Shown piece after piece: positions 1 to 8,938 of a DNA stretch of 64,000 nucleotides. The notes under the pieces were generated by a model. That model had not been told where the DNA came from. It searched no databases and saw nothing but the letters and a program-made list of their open reading frames with translations. Within the stretch, counting starts at the first letter, position 1. Every line of letters begins with the position of its first letter. The position numbers and the translations under genes were made by a program. Location of the stretch: NCBI RefSeq assembly GCF_016653315.1, contig NZ_NHSH01000006.1, positions 1 to 64,000 of the forward strand, given 5' to 3'. Origin of the DNA: Halochromatium roseum (lineage in GTDB: Bacteria > Pseudomonadota > Gammaproteobacteria > Chromatiales > Chromatiaceae).

Positions 1-2
1 CC

Positions 3-98
3 AACACGTTCAGAAATCGTGCTACTCGCATGGCTGATCAGGTGATCTTGGTCGTTGCAGGGTTGGCCAACCTCAAAAATAACTATGTTTTTCAATGA
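3..98 (+). other. possible 3' end of a gene entering the window
   Basis: An open frame runs from the window edge for 31 codons to a TGA at 96-98. Its end reads like a hydrophobic tail (MADQVILVVAGLANLKNN), which could be the C-terminus of a transposase or another protein. It faces the truncated diguanylate cyclase on the other strand. The frame is too short to name, and it may not be coding. Confidence 0.2.
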
Positions 99-109
99 GA
101 AAACGATTA

Positions 110-1309
110 TTATTTGGTCACAAGTCTGTTCGGTATGTTAGCTCCTTTCACTTTATTGATCAAATTCCCCGCCAGCGCATTTGTCTGCTTGTTCGTAGCA
201 TCTGTTGTCGCAACAATAAATTCCTCACCCCCGAAACGGGCAACTATATCTTCGCGGCGTTTAAAATTCTGTTTGATGCAATCGGCAACTCTTTGCAAGG
301 CGGCATCCCCTTTGAGATGACCATAGCTATCATTATACTTTTTAAAAAAATCGACATCGATCATATAGATCGTGACTCTTTCCTGTTGGCGCATGCTGCG
401 GAGCCATAAATTGTCAAAAGCTTCGAAAAAATGCTTTTTATTATATAACCCGGTCAGGGAATCGCGAATAGATTGTAGGCGGATAACTTGGTTTGCCTTT
501 TCAAGATCAGCTCGTATCCTAACCTGCTCTCTCAGGGCTTTGCCCAACATCTCAGAGGATTTTTCATTAATCTGCTTTTCAATAGCAAACTGCGCAGACA
601 TTCCTTTGAGTTTCCAGGCTAAAGTTTGCGCCAGCTCAGGCGATATATCAGCAGGCTGATCGATGACAAGTTGATCAATAGTTTCATCAATACTCTGGTT
701 CGAGTATTTGTAATCCTGCTTTTTGAAATGATAAGTAAGTCTGGCATGGATAAAATCCTGTTCTTGCGAAAGGATTTCGGTTTCCAGATCCAGCCACAAC
801 AGATCTCCCCATAAGAAGGTGCCATGATAAAAAACACCTCTTGTAAAATCCAATGGTAACATGTGTGCCACTTCGAGAACTGCATAACCTTTTTCTTCAT
901 CCAGTTCGACAAGCCGGGTAAAAAGTTTTTCAGCGTCATAATCCCTAAAAACTAGTTTAAGGCTTTGCGAATTATCTTGCATTTTGATTTGTCCAATACT
1001 ACCCCACCTCAACTCCCGACCGCCGTTTTCATACCAAGAGAGAACGAATTTTTGTCCCGCCTGATAAAGCAGCGTCGGATGGTAATATTCAGTTTCCCTC
1101 AGCGCTTTAAACAATTGCTTCAAATGAGAAATCGGATACCAACCCTCTGCGGAAACATCTTGGATTAGGGAGTCAATGTCATACGAACTGAGCGCGCTGA
1201 TACTGTAAAATGTATCTGCTACGCCCAATAAAAACGTGCCATGCACTTTTGTTTGATCTTCTCTAGACACCGGCTTATCTTGCAAATCAGCAATGTAATC
1301 CGTCGTCAT
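110..1309 (-). CDS. diguanylate cyclase (GGDEF), C-terminally truncated
   Basis: This 399-residue protein has an N-terminal region of about 240 residues without a recognisable domain, a short helical linker, and then a GGDEF domain that begins at DSLTGLYNKKHF. The domain has the metal and substrate motif MIDVDFFKKYND and the signature GGEEF, so it should make cyclic di-GMP. Only 35 residues follow GGEEF, where a full domain has about 85. The last strands and helix (the usual VTVSIGVA and YxAK elements) are missing, and no other frame downstream restores them. The start at 1309 is chosen because GGAGA lies 7 bases upstream; an in-frame start at 1339 lacks such a site. The gene is clearly AT-richer than its neighbours, which suggests transfer. 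The enzyme is probably inactive. Confidence 0.8.
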   Translation of the reverse strand: MTTDYIADLQDKPVSREDQTKVHGTFLLGVADTFYSISALSSYDIDSLIQDVSAEGWYPISHLKQLFKALRETEYYHPTLLYQAGQKFVLSWYENGGRELRWGSIGQIKMQDNSQSLKLVFRDYDAEKLFTRLVELDEEKGYAVLEVAHMLPLDFTRGVFYHGTFLWGDLLWLDLETEILSQEQDFIHARLTYHFKKQDYKYSNQSIDETIDQLVIDQPADISPELAQTLAWKLKGMSAQFAIEKQINEKSSEMLGKALREQVRIRADLEKANQVIRLQSIRDSLTGLYNKKHFFEAFDNLWLRSMRQQERVTIYMIDVDFFKKYNDSYGHLKGDAALQRVADCIKQNFKRREDIVARFGGEEFIVATTDATNKQTNALAGNLINKVKGANIPNRLVTK

Positions 1310-1481
1310 TATTGTGTCTCCAGCTCCATGATTCGGCAATAGTTTGAATTATGCTTATGACCTGTCATTACGTATGACGCTACAAATCAACCGCGCGAAT
1401 TACGAGCGTTGGCTGGCGGTGATTTGTCTTGTTATGCCTTGATAACTTAATGTATTTTTCGATTTCCATTGAACCGTGGCC

Positions 1482-1517
1482 GGGTGACCGTGGGTGATCA
1501 CTCACCCGCGGTCACCC
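1482..1517. repeat. long near-perfect palindrome
   Basis: Arms GGGTGACCG-T-GGGTGA and TCACCC-G-CGGTCACCC pair over 16 bp with a single mismatch around a tiny loop. No T-run follows on either side, so a terminator is unlikely. The right arm forms the last codons and the stop of the antitoxin remnant at 1502-1627. A repeat element or rearrangement junction fits better. Confidence 0.75.
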
Positions 1518-1627
1518 AGCTCATCCCACGTTTCCCAATCGTGCTCGGATAACCAGTGCATCAGTTTCATATATTCACGATAAGGAAGGCCTTCGATTTC
1601 TATCTTAATTTCTTCGAATGTTCTCAT
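1502..1627 (-). pseudogene. antitoxin remnant, 41 residues, cut at a palindrome
   Basis: The frame reads MRTFEEIKIEIEGLPYREYM and goes on to HDWETWDEL. This resembles the N-terminal part of small antitoxins of the DUF2281/VapB-like kind, which have an E-I-x-x-x-I-x-x-L-P helix and a D-W-E-x-W-D segment. Full members continue for about 25-35 more residues that bind the toxin. Here the frame runs into a palindrome and stops after GDRG. No toxin gene follows. The frame could still be translated, but the partner-binding tail is absent, so it is called a remnant. The family assignment rests on a remembered pattern. Confidence 0.55.
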
Positions 1628-1856
1628 AAAAGTACCTTTTTGGCCTAACCAGTGATTGTCTAGTTTCCGCCCAACCTATCACGGGAACTTAGCCTGGACA
1701 ACGCGGTGGTAGATACCGTGACACTGCGGGGTAACATCCGCAAAATGCTTGGTATCCCGCAACGTCCCGCCGACGCGCGAAATCGATTCAGAGGCTGCTT
1801 CTTGCTTCGATTCGGCGCTGACCACTGCGGGCATCGCGGCTTGAGCTTGGCAGCTG

Positions 1857-2519
1857 TTAAAGCCTGTAAAGCGAATTCGCATCGGTGCTGCCGAGGCGCG
1901 CGACCCTCCAAGCCTCTGCGATCTCGCGCGTCGCTCGCTCGGGGTCCGATGCGGCACAAATCGCCGAGACCACTGACATACCAGCCCCACCAGCGGACCA
2001 GATCGACGCGGCATGCTCGGCACTCAGGCCACCGATGGCCACGACCGGCAATGGGCTCTGCGCACAGATCGCCGCGAGCCCATCAAAACCGAGTGGTGAT
2101 GAATGATCGGGTTTGGTCGCCGTGGCAAACACCGGTCCGACGCCAAGGTAATCGACCAGACTCAGCTCCGGCGCCTCCAACTGCTCAAGGCGCTGCACCG
2201 ACAGCCCCAAGATGGCCTCGGCACCCAAGACCGCGCGCGCCTCAGCGACATCGCCGTCCGACTGCCCAAGATGCAGCCCATCGGCCCCAATGGCGACGGC
2301 GACCTTGAGCCGGTCATTGACGATCAGCGGCACTTGGGTACCGCGCAGCAGGGACTTGATCGCCTTGCCCTGCTCGATCAGCGCGGCATCGGAAGCCTGC
2401 TTGTCACGCAGTTGCACCGCGGTCGTCCCGCCACGCAGGGCAGCGGCAACGGTCGCAAGCAAGCCGGCTCGGGCGCAGAGCACGGCGTCGGTGATCAGAT
2501 AGACGGAGAGGTCGATCAT
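1857..2519 (-). CDS. thiE: thiamine-phosphate synthase
   Basis: This cytoplasmic enzyme joins hydroxymethylpyrimidine diphosphate and thiazole phosphate to give thiamine phosphate. At 220 residues it has the normal ThiE length. Family motifs are present in order: VQLRDK near residue 36, the diphosphate and Mg-binding VNDRLKVA near 67, LHLGQSD near 81, GVGPVFATATK near 126 and the phosphate-binding AIGGL near 161. It lies 9 bases after the acyl-CoA ligase gene on the same strand, so the two are probably co-transcribed, although their functions are not related. No TPP riboswitch is visible upstream. Confidence 0.95.
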   Translation of the reverse strand: MIDLSVYLITDAVLCARAGLLATVAAALRGGTTAVQLRDKQASDAALIEQGKAIKSLLRGTQVPLIVNDRLKVAVAIGADGLHLGQSDGDVAEARAVLGAEAILGLSVQRLEQLEAPELSLVDYLGVGPVFATATKPDHSSPLGFDGLAAICAQSPLPVVAIGGLSAEHAASIWSAGGAGMSVVSAICAASDPERATREIAEAWRVARLGSTDANSLYRL

Positions 2520-2528
2520 GGCGCCGGT

Positions 2529-4121
2529 CTAGGTAAACGCGACTCCGCGCTCGTGCTCACCGCTCAGTCGCAGTTCACGCTTCAAGATCTTACCGGCCGC
2601 GTTCTTCGGCATGCTGTCACGCAGCTCGATTCGGCGCGGCTGCTCGTGGCGGCCTAGATGCTCGCGGCACCATCGCTTCAGGTTAACGACGTCGATCGTC
2701 TGCCCAGGTAGCGCCACCAGATGGGCGATCACGATCTCACCATGGGCGGGATGAGGCTCACCAACGACGGCTGCTTCGGCAACCCCCGGATACCTCATCA
2801 AGGCCTCCTCGACGATGCGCGGATAGACGTTCATGCCATTGGTGATGATCAGATCCTTGATCCGATCGACCAGATAGAACCAGCCCGCATCGTCGCGCCG
2901 GCCGAGGTCGCCGGTGCGAAACCAATCGCCGAAGAAGCTCTCGGCGGTCGCCTCCGGCAGATTCCAATAACCGCGCATCACGCTCGGTCCACGCACGCAG
3001 ACCTCACCATGCTCGCCGTTCGGCAACGCGTTGCCGTCCGCATCGCAAATCCGCATCTCGACGCCGGGAATCGGCGGACCGATCGACGCCGGCTGACGTG
3101 GCCCCGCTGGCGGATTCACGGCGGTGACCGGGCCGCATTCGGTCGGACCATCGCCTTCTAGGATTGGCACGCCGAAACGCTGCTCGAACTGTTCCATCAC
3201 CGCTTGCGGCATTGCGGCACCGCCAGAGATGCAGAGCCGAACACTGGACCAAGCGGCAACCTGTTCCTCGGGTAGGCGCAACAAGAGCGCATAGAGGCTG
3301 GGTACGCCGAGAAAGAGGGTCGCCCGATGCGTGGCGATCCCTTGGACGATCAGCTGTGGATCAAAGCGCGGCACCGGAATCAGGGCAGTGCCGCTGAGCA
3401 GTGGCGTGAGCAGGCCAACGGTCGCGGCAAAGGCGTGGAACATCGGCAGCACGACCAGAAACCGATCGCGCTCCGGCTCTAGGGCCAGCACCTCGGCGAC
3501 GGCCTGAACATTCGCCGCCAGGTTGCCATGGGTGAGCACGGCGCCTTTGGGACGGCCAGTGGTTCCAGAAGTGTAGAGGATCACCGCATCGTCTGATCCT
3601 GATCGCTTGATCTCAGGCGGCGCTGCCGACTCCGCAACCATCCCCTCCATCACCAAGATGCCCGACCGCAGAGCATGCGCATCCAGCCTTTCCCGCTCAT
3701 CAACATCTGGCTCATTGCACCCCAGATCGCCGCCGATGCCAATCCGCAGCCGAACGCCAGGCGCATCAGCCAGTGCCGCGCGCGCCGTCTCGGCCATCGC
3801 CACATGCGCCATGAGTGTCCGGCAGTCGCAGTCCCGCAGCTGAAAGGCGACCGCGGCCGGATTCAAGAGCAGATTGATGGGCACGACGATCGCCCCCGCC
3901 TTGAGAATCCCGAGATAGGCGACGACAAACTCGGCCCCATTCGGGCAAAGCAACGCGACCCGCTCCCCCAGCTCAACCCCATTCCGCTGCAACCCAACGG
4001 CAATCGCATCGGAGGTCTGGTCCAAGCGCCGATAGCTCCAGACGGGATCCGTGAGCACGGCTGGTGCATCGGCCCAGCGCCCAACGGCGCGCCGAAACAA
4101 CGTCGATAGACTTTCGCTCAT
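2529..4121 (-). CDS. AMP-forming acyl-CoA ligase
   Basis: This 530-residue member of the ANL adenylating superfamily activates a carboxylic acid with ATP and then forms the CoA thioester. The P-loop motif ILYTSGTTGRPKG lies mid-protein. The hinge motif WFRTGDLG and the C-terminal catalytic lysine motif KNAAGKILKREL are all intact. Overall it looks most like long-chain fatty-acid:CoA ligases, but the substrate cannot be read from sequence. The start at 4121 (MSESLS) is preferred because an AAGGG site precedes it; an upstream in-frame start adds 28 low-complexity residues. It sits between hemN and thiE in the same direction. Confidence 0.88.
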   Translation of the reverse strand: MSESLSTLFRRAVGRWADAPAVLTDPVWSYRRLDQTSDAIAVGLQRNGVELGERVALLCPNGAEFVVAYLGILKAGAIVVPINLLLNPAAVAFQLRDCDCRTLMAHVAMAETARAALADAPGVRLRIGIGGDLGCNEPDVDERERLDAHALRSGILVMEGMVAESAAPPEIKRSGSDDAVILYTSGTTGRPKGAVLTHGNLAANVQAVAEVLALEPERDRFLVVLPMFHAFAATVGLLTPLLSGTALIPVPRFDPQLIVQGIATHRATLFLGVPSLYALLLRLPEEQVAAWSSVRLCISGGAAMPQAVMEQFEQRFGVPILEGDGPTECGPVTAVNPPAGPRQPASIGPPIPGVEMRICDADGNALPNGEHGEVCVRGPSVMRGYWNLPEATAESFFGDWFRTGDLGRRDDAGWFYLVDRIKDLIITNGMNVYPRIVEEALMRYPGVAEAAVVGEPHPAHGEIVIAHLVALPGQTIDVVNLKRWCREHLGRHEQPRRIELRDSMPKNAAGKILKRELRLSGEHERGVAFT

Positions 4122-4216
4122 GCCCGCCCTTCCGCTTCCGGCCACTCTGAATCTCGCTCTTCCGCCGCGCTTGCCAGTGCAGAGCGGCTGGTCGCCGTTC
4201 GCCACTCCAGATCACC

Positions 4217-5698
4217 CTAGATCACCTTCGAGAAACCACCTTGCCCCTGCTTGGCCTCCATGTAGGCATCGAAGGCCATGCAGATGTTGCGGATCAGCAT
4301 GCGACCCTTGGGCAACACGCGGATGCCGCTGCCATCGATCTCGAGCAAGCCGTCGGCCTGCATGCCCTTGAGCTTGGCGAGATCACGGCCGAAGTAATCC
4401 TGGAAATTTAGCTCCCAAGCGCGCTCGATCTCGCTGAAGTCGAGCTTGAAGTGACAGATCAGCCGGGTGATTACGTCGCGACGGATCTCATCATCGCGGC
4501 TCAGCTCGATGCCACGGAACACCGGCAGCCGGCCGGCGTCGATGTCGGCGTAGTACTCATCTAGCTCGCGCCGGTTCTGGCCGTAGGTGGCGCCGACCTT
4601 GCCGATCGAGGTCACGCCGATGCCGATCAGATCGCAGTCGGCATGGGTCGAATAGCCCTGGAAGTTGCGGTAGAGGGTGCCGTTGCGCTGCGCCAGCGCC
4701 AGCTCGTCATCGGGGCGGGCGAAGTGATCCATGCCGATATAGAGCCAGCCGGCCTCGGCCAGGCGCTCGGTGGTCGCTTGCAGGATCTCGAGCTTGACCT
4801 GCGGCGGTGGCAGCTGCTCCTCGTCGATCCGGCGCTGCGGCATGAAGCGGCGCGGCAGATGCGCGTAGTTGAACACCGACAGGCGCTCGGGGCCGACGGC
4901 GATGATCTTATCGAGGGTTTCCAGGAAACTTTCGGCAGTCTGATACGGCAGACCGTAGATCAGATCGATGCTGATCGAGCGGAAGCCCTCGGAGCGCGCG
5001 GCCTCGAGCACAGCGAAGGTCTCGTCCTCGCTCTGCACGCGGTTCACCGCCTTCTGCACCCGGGGGTCGAAATCTTGCACGCCAAGGCTCATGCGGTTGA
5101 AACCGATCTCGCGTAGCAGCGCGATGGTATCGCCCTTGGCCTCGCGTGGGTCGATCTCGATCGAGTACTCGCCGACCTCGTCGTCAGCCAGCTTGAAGTG
5201 CTTACGCGTCTCGGCCATCAGCTCGCGCATCTGCGCCGCGCTGATGAAGGTCGGCGTGCCGCCGCCCCAGTGCAATTGCTCGACCACGCGGTCGTCGTCG
5301 AACAACGCCGACTGCATCGCCAGCTCTTTATAGACCCGCTCGAGGTACGGCTGCACCATGGTGCGGTCCTTGGTTGCGATCTTATTGCAGGCGCAGTAGA
5401 AGCAGACCGTGTCGCAAAACGGGATGTGGAAGTAGAGCGATAACGGCCGACCGCTGGCGTTGGTCGCTTGGCAGACCTGCTTGTAGCGGTTCTCATCGAA
5501 GGCCGGATCGAACTCGAGCGCGGTCGGATAAGAGGTATAGCGCGGACCGCTCTGGTCGTAACGCTGGATCAGCGCCAGATCGAACACGGTGCGCTGATCG
5601 GCAGCGCCCTCGCTGGCCAAGGAGCGAGCAGCCCCAGCAGCGCCTTGACTGCGTTGCTGCTCACCGGGTGCTTCGGTCATGGTGGTGTTTTCAAGCAT
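4217..5698 (-). CDS. hemN: oxygen-independent coproporphyrinogen III oxidase
   Basis: This radical-SAM enzyme oxidatively decarboxylates coproporphyrinogen III to protoporphyrinogen IX without oxygen, for heme and, in phototrophs, bacteriochlorophyll synthesis. The 493-residue protein contains the [4Fe-4S] motif HIPFCDTVCFYCAC at about residues 91-104. Its upstream stretch RYDQSGPRYTSYPTALEF is the conserved N-terminus of true HemN rather than HemW. About 35 extra residues precede this conserved start. ATG codons at 5698 and 5680 are both possible. The HemN-type C-terminal domain is complete. Confidence 0.95.
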   Translation of the reverse strand: MLENTTMTEAPGEQQRSQGAAGAARSLASEGAADQRTVFDLALIQRYDQSGPRYTSYPTALEFDPAFDENRYKQVCQATNASGRPLSLYFHIPFCDTVCFYCACNKIATKDRTMVQPYLERVYKELAMQSALFDDDRVVEQLHWGGGTPTFISAAQMRELMAETRKHFKLADDEVGEYSIEIDPREAKGDTIALLREIGFNRMSLGVQDFDPRVQKAVNRVQSEDETFAVLEAARSEGFRSISIDLIYGLPYQTAESFLETLDKIIAVGPERLSVFNYAHLPRRFMPQRRIDEEQLPPPQVKLEILQATTERLAEAGWLYIGMDHFARPDDELALAQRNGTLYRNFQGYSTHADCDLIGIGVTSIGKVGATYGQNRRELDEYYADIDAGRLPVFRGIELSRDDEIRRDVITRLICHFKLDFSEIERAWELNFQDYFGRDLAKLKGMQADGLLEIDGSGIRVLPKGRMLIRNICMAFDAYMEAKQGQGGFSKVI

Positions 5699-5859
5699 TG
5701 TTATCGTCTACCTCAAGGCACCAGCAGCGGGCCTCGTTGCGTTGTATGGTTCAAGATGTCGTGTTGGACCCATCTCGAGTTGGACCCGAGCGACGCCGCC
5801 GATGCCAGGCTCTGTCGCCGATCGCGCCGTTGCAAACGCCGCGGCCGCGGCGTCGGCAC

Positions 5860-6801
5860 TCAGGAGCCAGCGACAGCCTCAGCAAAGTCCGCATGCGCGT
5901 CGACGAGCTCTTGGCGACGCATCAGAAACACGCCGTCGCCGCCGCGCTCGAATTCGAGCCAGGTGAACTGCACGCCGGGGAACCGATCCTGCAGGGTTTC
6001 CGCCGCGCTGCCAACCTCTACGATCAAGAGACCGTCATCAGCCAGGAAGTCCGGAGCGTCGCGCAGGATGCGTAAGACCAGATCAAGCCCTGACTCACCA
6101 GCGGCAAACGCCAGCTGAGGCTCATGCCGATACTCAGCAGGTAATGACTCGAGCTCTGCCGCGGCAACATAGGGTGGGTTGGAGACGATGACATCGTAAA
6201 CGGCCTCGTCATCGATCGCGGCAAAGAGATCCGACTCGATGATCCGAACCCGCTCCTCGAGACCATGAAGGGCGCGATTGCGCATCGCCACCCGCAGCGC
6301 GGCGGGCGAGATGTCAGCGAGATCAACATCCGTGTCTGGCAGATGCATGGCCGTGGCGATGCCGATACAGCCACTGCCGGCGCAGAGATCGAGCACACGG
6401 CCAACCTGAGCCGGATCGATCCAGGGCGCGAAGCCCTCGCTGACCAGCTCAGCAAGCGGAGAGCGCGGCACCATAACCTGATCGGAGACGATCATCTCCA
6501 GACCAGCGAACCAGGTGCGGCCGGTGAGGTAGGCGGAGGGCCGACGCTCGTCGACACGCCGTGCGAGTAGCGCAGTGATTGCTTCGCGTTCCGAGGCCGT
6601 GACGCGGCACTGGCCATAGTCGGCGATCAGCGCCACCGGCATCTTGAGTGCATCGGCGACCAGCCAGGCAGCCTCATCGAATGCATTATCAGTGCCATGG
6701 CCGAAGTGTAGCCCGGCCTCAATGAAGCGACAGGCACCCCAGCGAACGAGGTCCTGAATCGTCAGCAGCTCATCGGTTTCAACCTGCATGGTGACCTGCA
6801 T
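5860..6801 (-). CDS. prmB: ribosomal protein L3 glutamine N5-methyltransferase
   Basis: PrmB methylates a glutamine side chain of ribosomal protein L3 with SAM. The 313-residue protein has the SAM-binding motif VLDLCAGSGCIGIA at 136-149 and the substrate motif NPPY at 208-211. The segment VMVPRSPLAELV in front of the SAM motif separates PrmB from the release-factor enzyme PrmC. Two ATG codons, 12 bases apart, could both start it (6801 and 6789), and neither has a strong ribosome binding site. The same-strand gene hemN follows after 161 bases. Confidence 0.93.
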   Translation of the reverse strand: MQVTMQVETDELLTIQDLVRWGACRFIEAGLHFGHGTDNAFDEAAWLVADALKMPVALIADYGQCRVTASEREAITALLARRVDERRPSAYLTGRTWFAGLEMIVSDQVMVPRSPLAELVSEGFAPWIDPAQVGRVLDLCAGSGCIGIATAMHLPDTDVDLADISPAALRVAMRNRALHGLEERVRIIESDLFAAIDDEAVYDVIVSNPPYVAAAELESLPAEYRHEPQLAFAAGESGLDLVLRILRDAPDFLADDGLLIVEVGSAAETLQDRFPGVQFTWLEFERGGDGVFLMRRQELVDAHADFAEAVAGS

Positions 6802-7163
6802 GATGACAGGGGCTCTCGCTGATGCCTGGGACTCCGCTCGGCGCTGCGCAGCTATAGTGCTGCTACAGTGCTGCTAAAGTGCTGCTATCAGCGCAGCGAT
6901 GAAAGACGACGCGCTGAAACAGTACGGTAACGCCCGCGGCCTAGGTCGCCGGTTAGGATGGGTTCGAAGCGGGCCGAATCTGTAAGGATAGCATCAGCAG
7001 GGATTCGACTGCCGACAGGATGAGCCGAAGAGCTGATCTAGGCCAAGCTGAAGGGCTGCTGCCACTGGCACTGACAGGCTCACTCATCGACCCCCGAATA
7101 GAGCGCATCAGCCCTGGCCGGCCAGATCTGGCAATCGGCGGACCCGGCCGACCCAAGCGATCT
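6802..7163. other. intergenic stretch, 362 bases
   Basis: This stretch lies upstream of prmB and downstream of iscR, both on the minus strand. I see no convincing gene here. It contains one 11-bp tandem repeat (6856-6888) and no clear terminator or promoter. Open frames that cross it are out of frame with iscR and show no protein-like composition. Confidence 0.6.
6856..6888. repeat. 11-bp tandem repeat, three copies
   Basis: The unit AGTGCTGCTAN occurs three times head to tail; only the last base varies. It lies about 55 bases upstream of the prmB start on the minus strand, where it could alter promoter spacing. Confidence 0.85.
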
Positions 7164-7634
7164 CTAGGCAGCGCGCTGCTTGCGGACCGCCACTGAACGA
7201 TTGTCGACCCGCTCGCCCTGCCGCAGCTTGCGCTGACCGCGCTCCACCAGGTCAGCAAGCGAGATTTCACTGAGGAAGGTGAAGATCTCATCGCTGAGCT
7301 GGTCCCAAAGACTGTGAGTGAGGCAGCGCTCACCGCCGCGGCAGTTCTCTCGGCCACCACAGCGGGTAAACTCGACCCACTCGTCGACAGCACAGATGAC
7401 ATCCGCGATCGTGATCTCATCGGCGGACTTGCCGAGATAGTATCCACCCCCAGGACCTCGAATCCCACGCACGAGCTGTTTCGCGCGCAACGCCGCAAAC
7501 AGCTGCTCGAGATAAGACAAAGAGATACCCTGGTTGACCGAGATATCGGCCAGTGTCACCGGCCCTCTGCCCGAGTTCAGCGCAAGATCGAGCATAGCAG
7601 TGACGGCATAGCGGCCCTTGGTAGAGAGTCTCAT
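7164..7634 (-). CDS. iscR: Rrf2-family Fe-S cluster regulator IscR
   Basis: This 156-residue Rrf2 regulator starts [15 protein letters not shown], the typical N-terminal wing of IscR. It has the three-cysteine [2Fe-2S] site C-x5-C-x5-C ([13 protein letters not shown]) in the C-terminal half. IscR senses Fe-S status and controls Fe-S assembly and stress genes. The start at 7634 fits the family length; a longer frame adds 19 non-family residues. The usual partners iscSUA do not follow it here, so it is either a solo copy or split from its operon. Upstream on its strand, TTGACA and TTGACG boxes occur near 7700-7720, but I could not assign a -10 box. Confidence 0.9.
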   Translation of the reverse strand: MRLSTKGRYAVTAMLDLALNSGRGPVTLADISVNQGISLSYLEQLFAALRAKQLVRGIRGPGGGYYLGKSADEITIADVICAVDEWVEFTRCGGRENCRGGERCLTHSLWDQLSDEIFTFLSEISLADLVERGQRKLRQGERVDNRSVAVRKQRAA

Positions 7635-7739
7635 GGTGTGATGCCTTAAGGTTGACGCAGCCTTACTCCAGCTGGGTACGTGGTTTTTCAATCGTCAATT
7701 GTCAAGCAAAACGCTCAACTTTTTTGCGAGAGGATGTTT

Positions 7740-8330
7740 ATGCCGCGCGTCGATACCGAGAGCTTTTACCGCCAGGCGTTAGCGCGCTACGGCGAGAACG
7801 CAGAAGGCGTACACTGGCGGTCCGCCGAGAGCCAGCAGATCCGCTTTGCCGTCCTGCGTGACCTGCTGCCAGCCGATCTCTCGCCCATCTCGCTGGTCGA
7901 CGTCGGCTGTGGCCTCGGCGATCTCCATGCCTTCCTCGTCGCGCGCAACGATCTGCCGCGCCAGTACATTGGCCTCGACGCCGTACTAACGATGGTCGAC
8001 CGCGCGCGGGCGCGCACTGGCTGCACAATCCTGCACCGAGACGTGCTCAGTGACCCCATCCCGGAGGCCGACTGGTATCTCGCGAGCGGCGCCATGGCGC
8101 TCTTGACACACGAAGAAACCGGTTTGTTCATCACGCGCTGCCTCAGCGCAGCGCGGCGAGGGTTGGTGTTCAACCTGCTCAAGGGCGATCACCAATCACT
8201 GACCTTCAACTATTTGATGCCCGAAGCGGTCGAGAACTGGGCCGCAGAAATGGACCTAGAGGTAGAGATCGTCGAGGGCTATCTGTCAGGCGACTTCAGT
8301 GTCGCCATGACACACAAGCACAGCGAATGA
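7740..8330 (+). CDS. class I SAM-dependent methyltransferase
   Basis: This 196-residue protein has the SAM-binding motif LVDVGCGLGDLH and then an acidic residue at the end of strand two (YIGLDA). That is the standard class I methyltransferase fold. The substrate is unknown. The start at 7740 is preferred because AGAGG lies 7 bases before it; the frame is open further upstream, but those residues do not look like protein. It is transcribed divergently from iscR, and the two share a region of about 105 bases. The following thioredoxin gene is 95 bases downstream. Confidence 0.82.
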   Translation: MPRVDTESFYRQALARYGENAEGVHWRSAESQQIRFAVLRDLLPADLSPISLVDVGCGLGDLHAFLVARNDLPRQYIGLDAVLTMVDRARARTGCTILHRDVLSDPIPEADWYLASGAMALLTHEETGLFITRCLSAARRGLVFNLLKGDHQSLTFNYLMPEAVENWAAEMDLEVEIVEGYLSGDFSVAMTHKHSE

Positions 8331-8343
8331 CCGCGCTCTAAAG

Positions 8344-8365
8344 GCGGAAACCAAGCGGAAACCAA
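8344..8365. repeat. 11-bp direct repeat, two copies
   Basis: GCGGAAACCAA occurs twice head to tail just after the methyltransferase gene. No function is evident. It is listed because similar short repeats recur across the window. Confidence 0.75.
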
Positions 8366-8425
8366 CGGGAGGTTCAAGGATTCTGTTAGACTGCCGCCTA
8401 CTTTTCAGCGACAGAGGAGCCGCTC

Positions 8426-8797
8426 ATGGCCGTCGTAGAGCTCAACGAGCAGACCTTCGAGCAGACTATCAACGATAACCCGTTCGTCATCGTCGACTTC
8501 TGGGCAACCTGGTGCGGTCCTTGCCGTTCCTTCGCGCCGGTGTTCGAAAAGGTCTCGAACGATCACGAGGATATCGTCTTCGCCAAGGTCAACACGGAAG
8601 AGGCACAAGGTATTGCTGCCCACTTCCAGATCCGGTCGATTCCAACGCTGATGATCTTCCGCGACAATGTGATCATCTTCTCCCAGCCTGGCGCGCTTCC
8701 CGAGAGTTCCTTCCGCGAACTGATCGGCAAGGCCAAGGAGCTGGATATGGAACAGGTCCGCGCCGATATCGCCAAACAGCAAGGCGACACAGCCTGA
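8426..8797 (+). CDS. thioredoxin
   Basis: This 123-residue thioredoxin-fold protein has the active site WATWCGPC and the conserved cis-proline in IPTLMIF, so it should be an active cytoplasmic dithiol-disulfide oxidoreductase. It has no signal peptide. It is slightly longer than TrxA because of a charged C-terminal helix (about 15 residues rich in K, Q and D). GAGGAG lies upstream of the ATG. It is a single-gene unit, or the first gene before the DUF1249 gene. A stable hairpin follows at 8847. Confidence 0.9.
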   Translation: MAVVELNEQTFEQTINDNPFVIVDFWATWCGPCRSFAPVFEKVSNDHEDIVFAKVNTEEAQGIAAHFQIRSIPTLMIFRDNVIIFSQPGALPESSFRELIGKAKELDMEQVRADIAKQQGDTA

Positions 8798-8846
8798 GGT
8801 AGCTCGGCGCATCACCCCCCGATTGGCCGGGCCGGCAAGCGCCCAA

Positions 8847-8866
8847 CCGGCCGCTAAAGCGGCCGG
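8847..8866 (+). terminator. GC-rich hairpin after the thioredoxin gene
   Basis: An 8-bp perfect stem, CCGGCCGC/GCGGCCGG, closes a TAAA loop 50 bases after the thioredoxin stop. The bases after it are only mildly T-rich (GGCTTATT), so it may be a weak intrinsic terminator or simply an RNA hairpin. Confidence 0.45.
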
Positions 8867-8938
8867 GCTAAGGGCTTATTCGCAGCGCGTCACCAGCCCT
8901 GGTGATGAGGCGCTTGTTTCAGGGTAAACGCACTCGCG

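Noticed and set aside
1706-2308. 200-codon plus-strand frame across thiE
   Set aside because: Arg/Pro-rich shadow opposite the clear thiE gene.
5735-5760. FNR-like box upstream of hemN (TTGTATGGTTCAA)
   Set aside because: Length is 13 instead of 14 and half-sites do not match TTGAT/ATCAA; not reported as a site.
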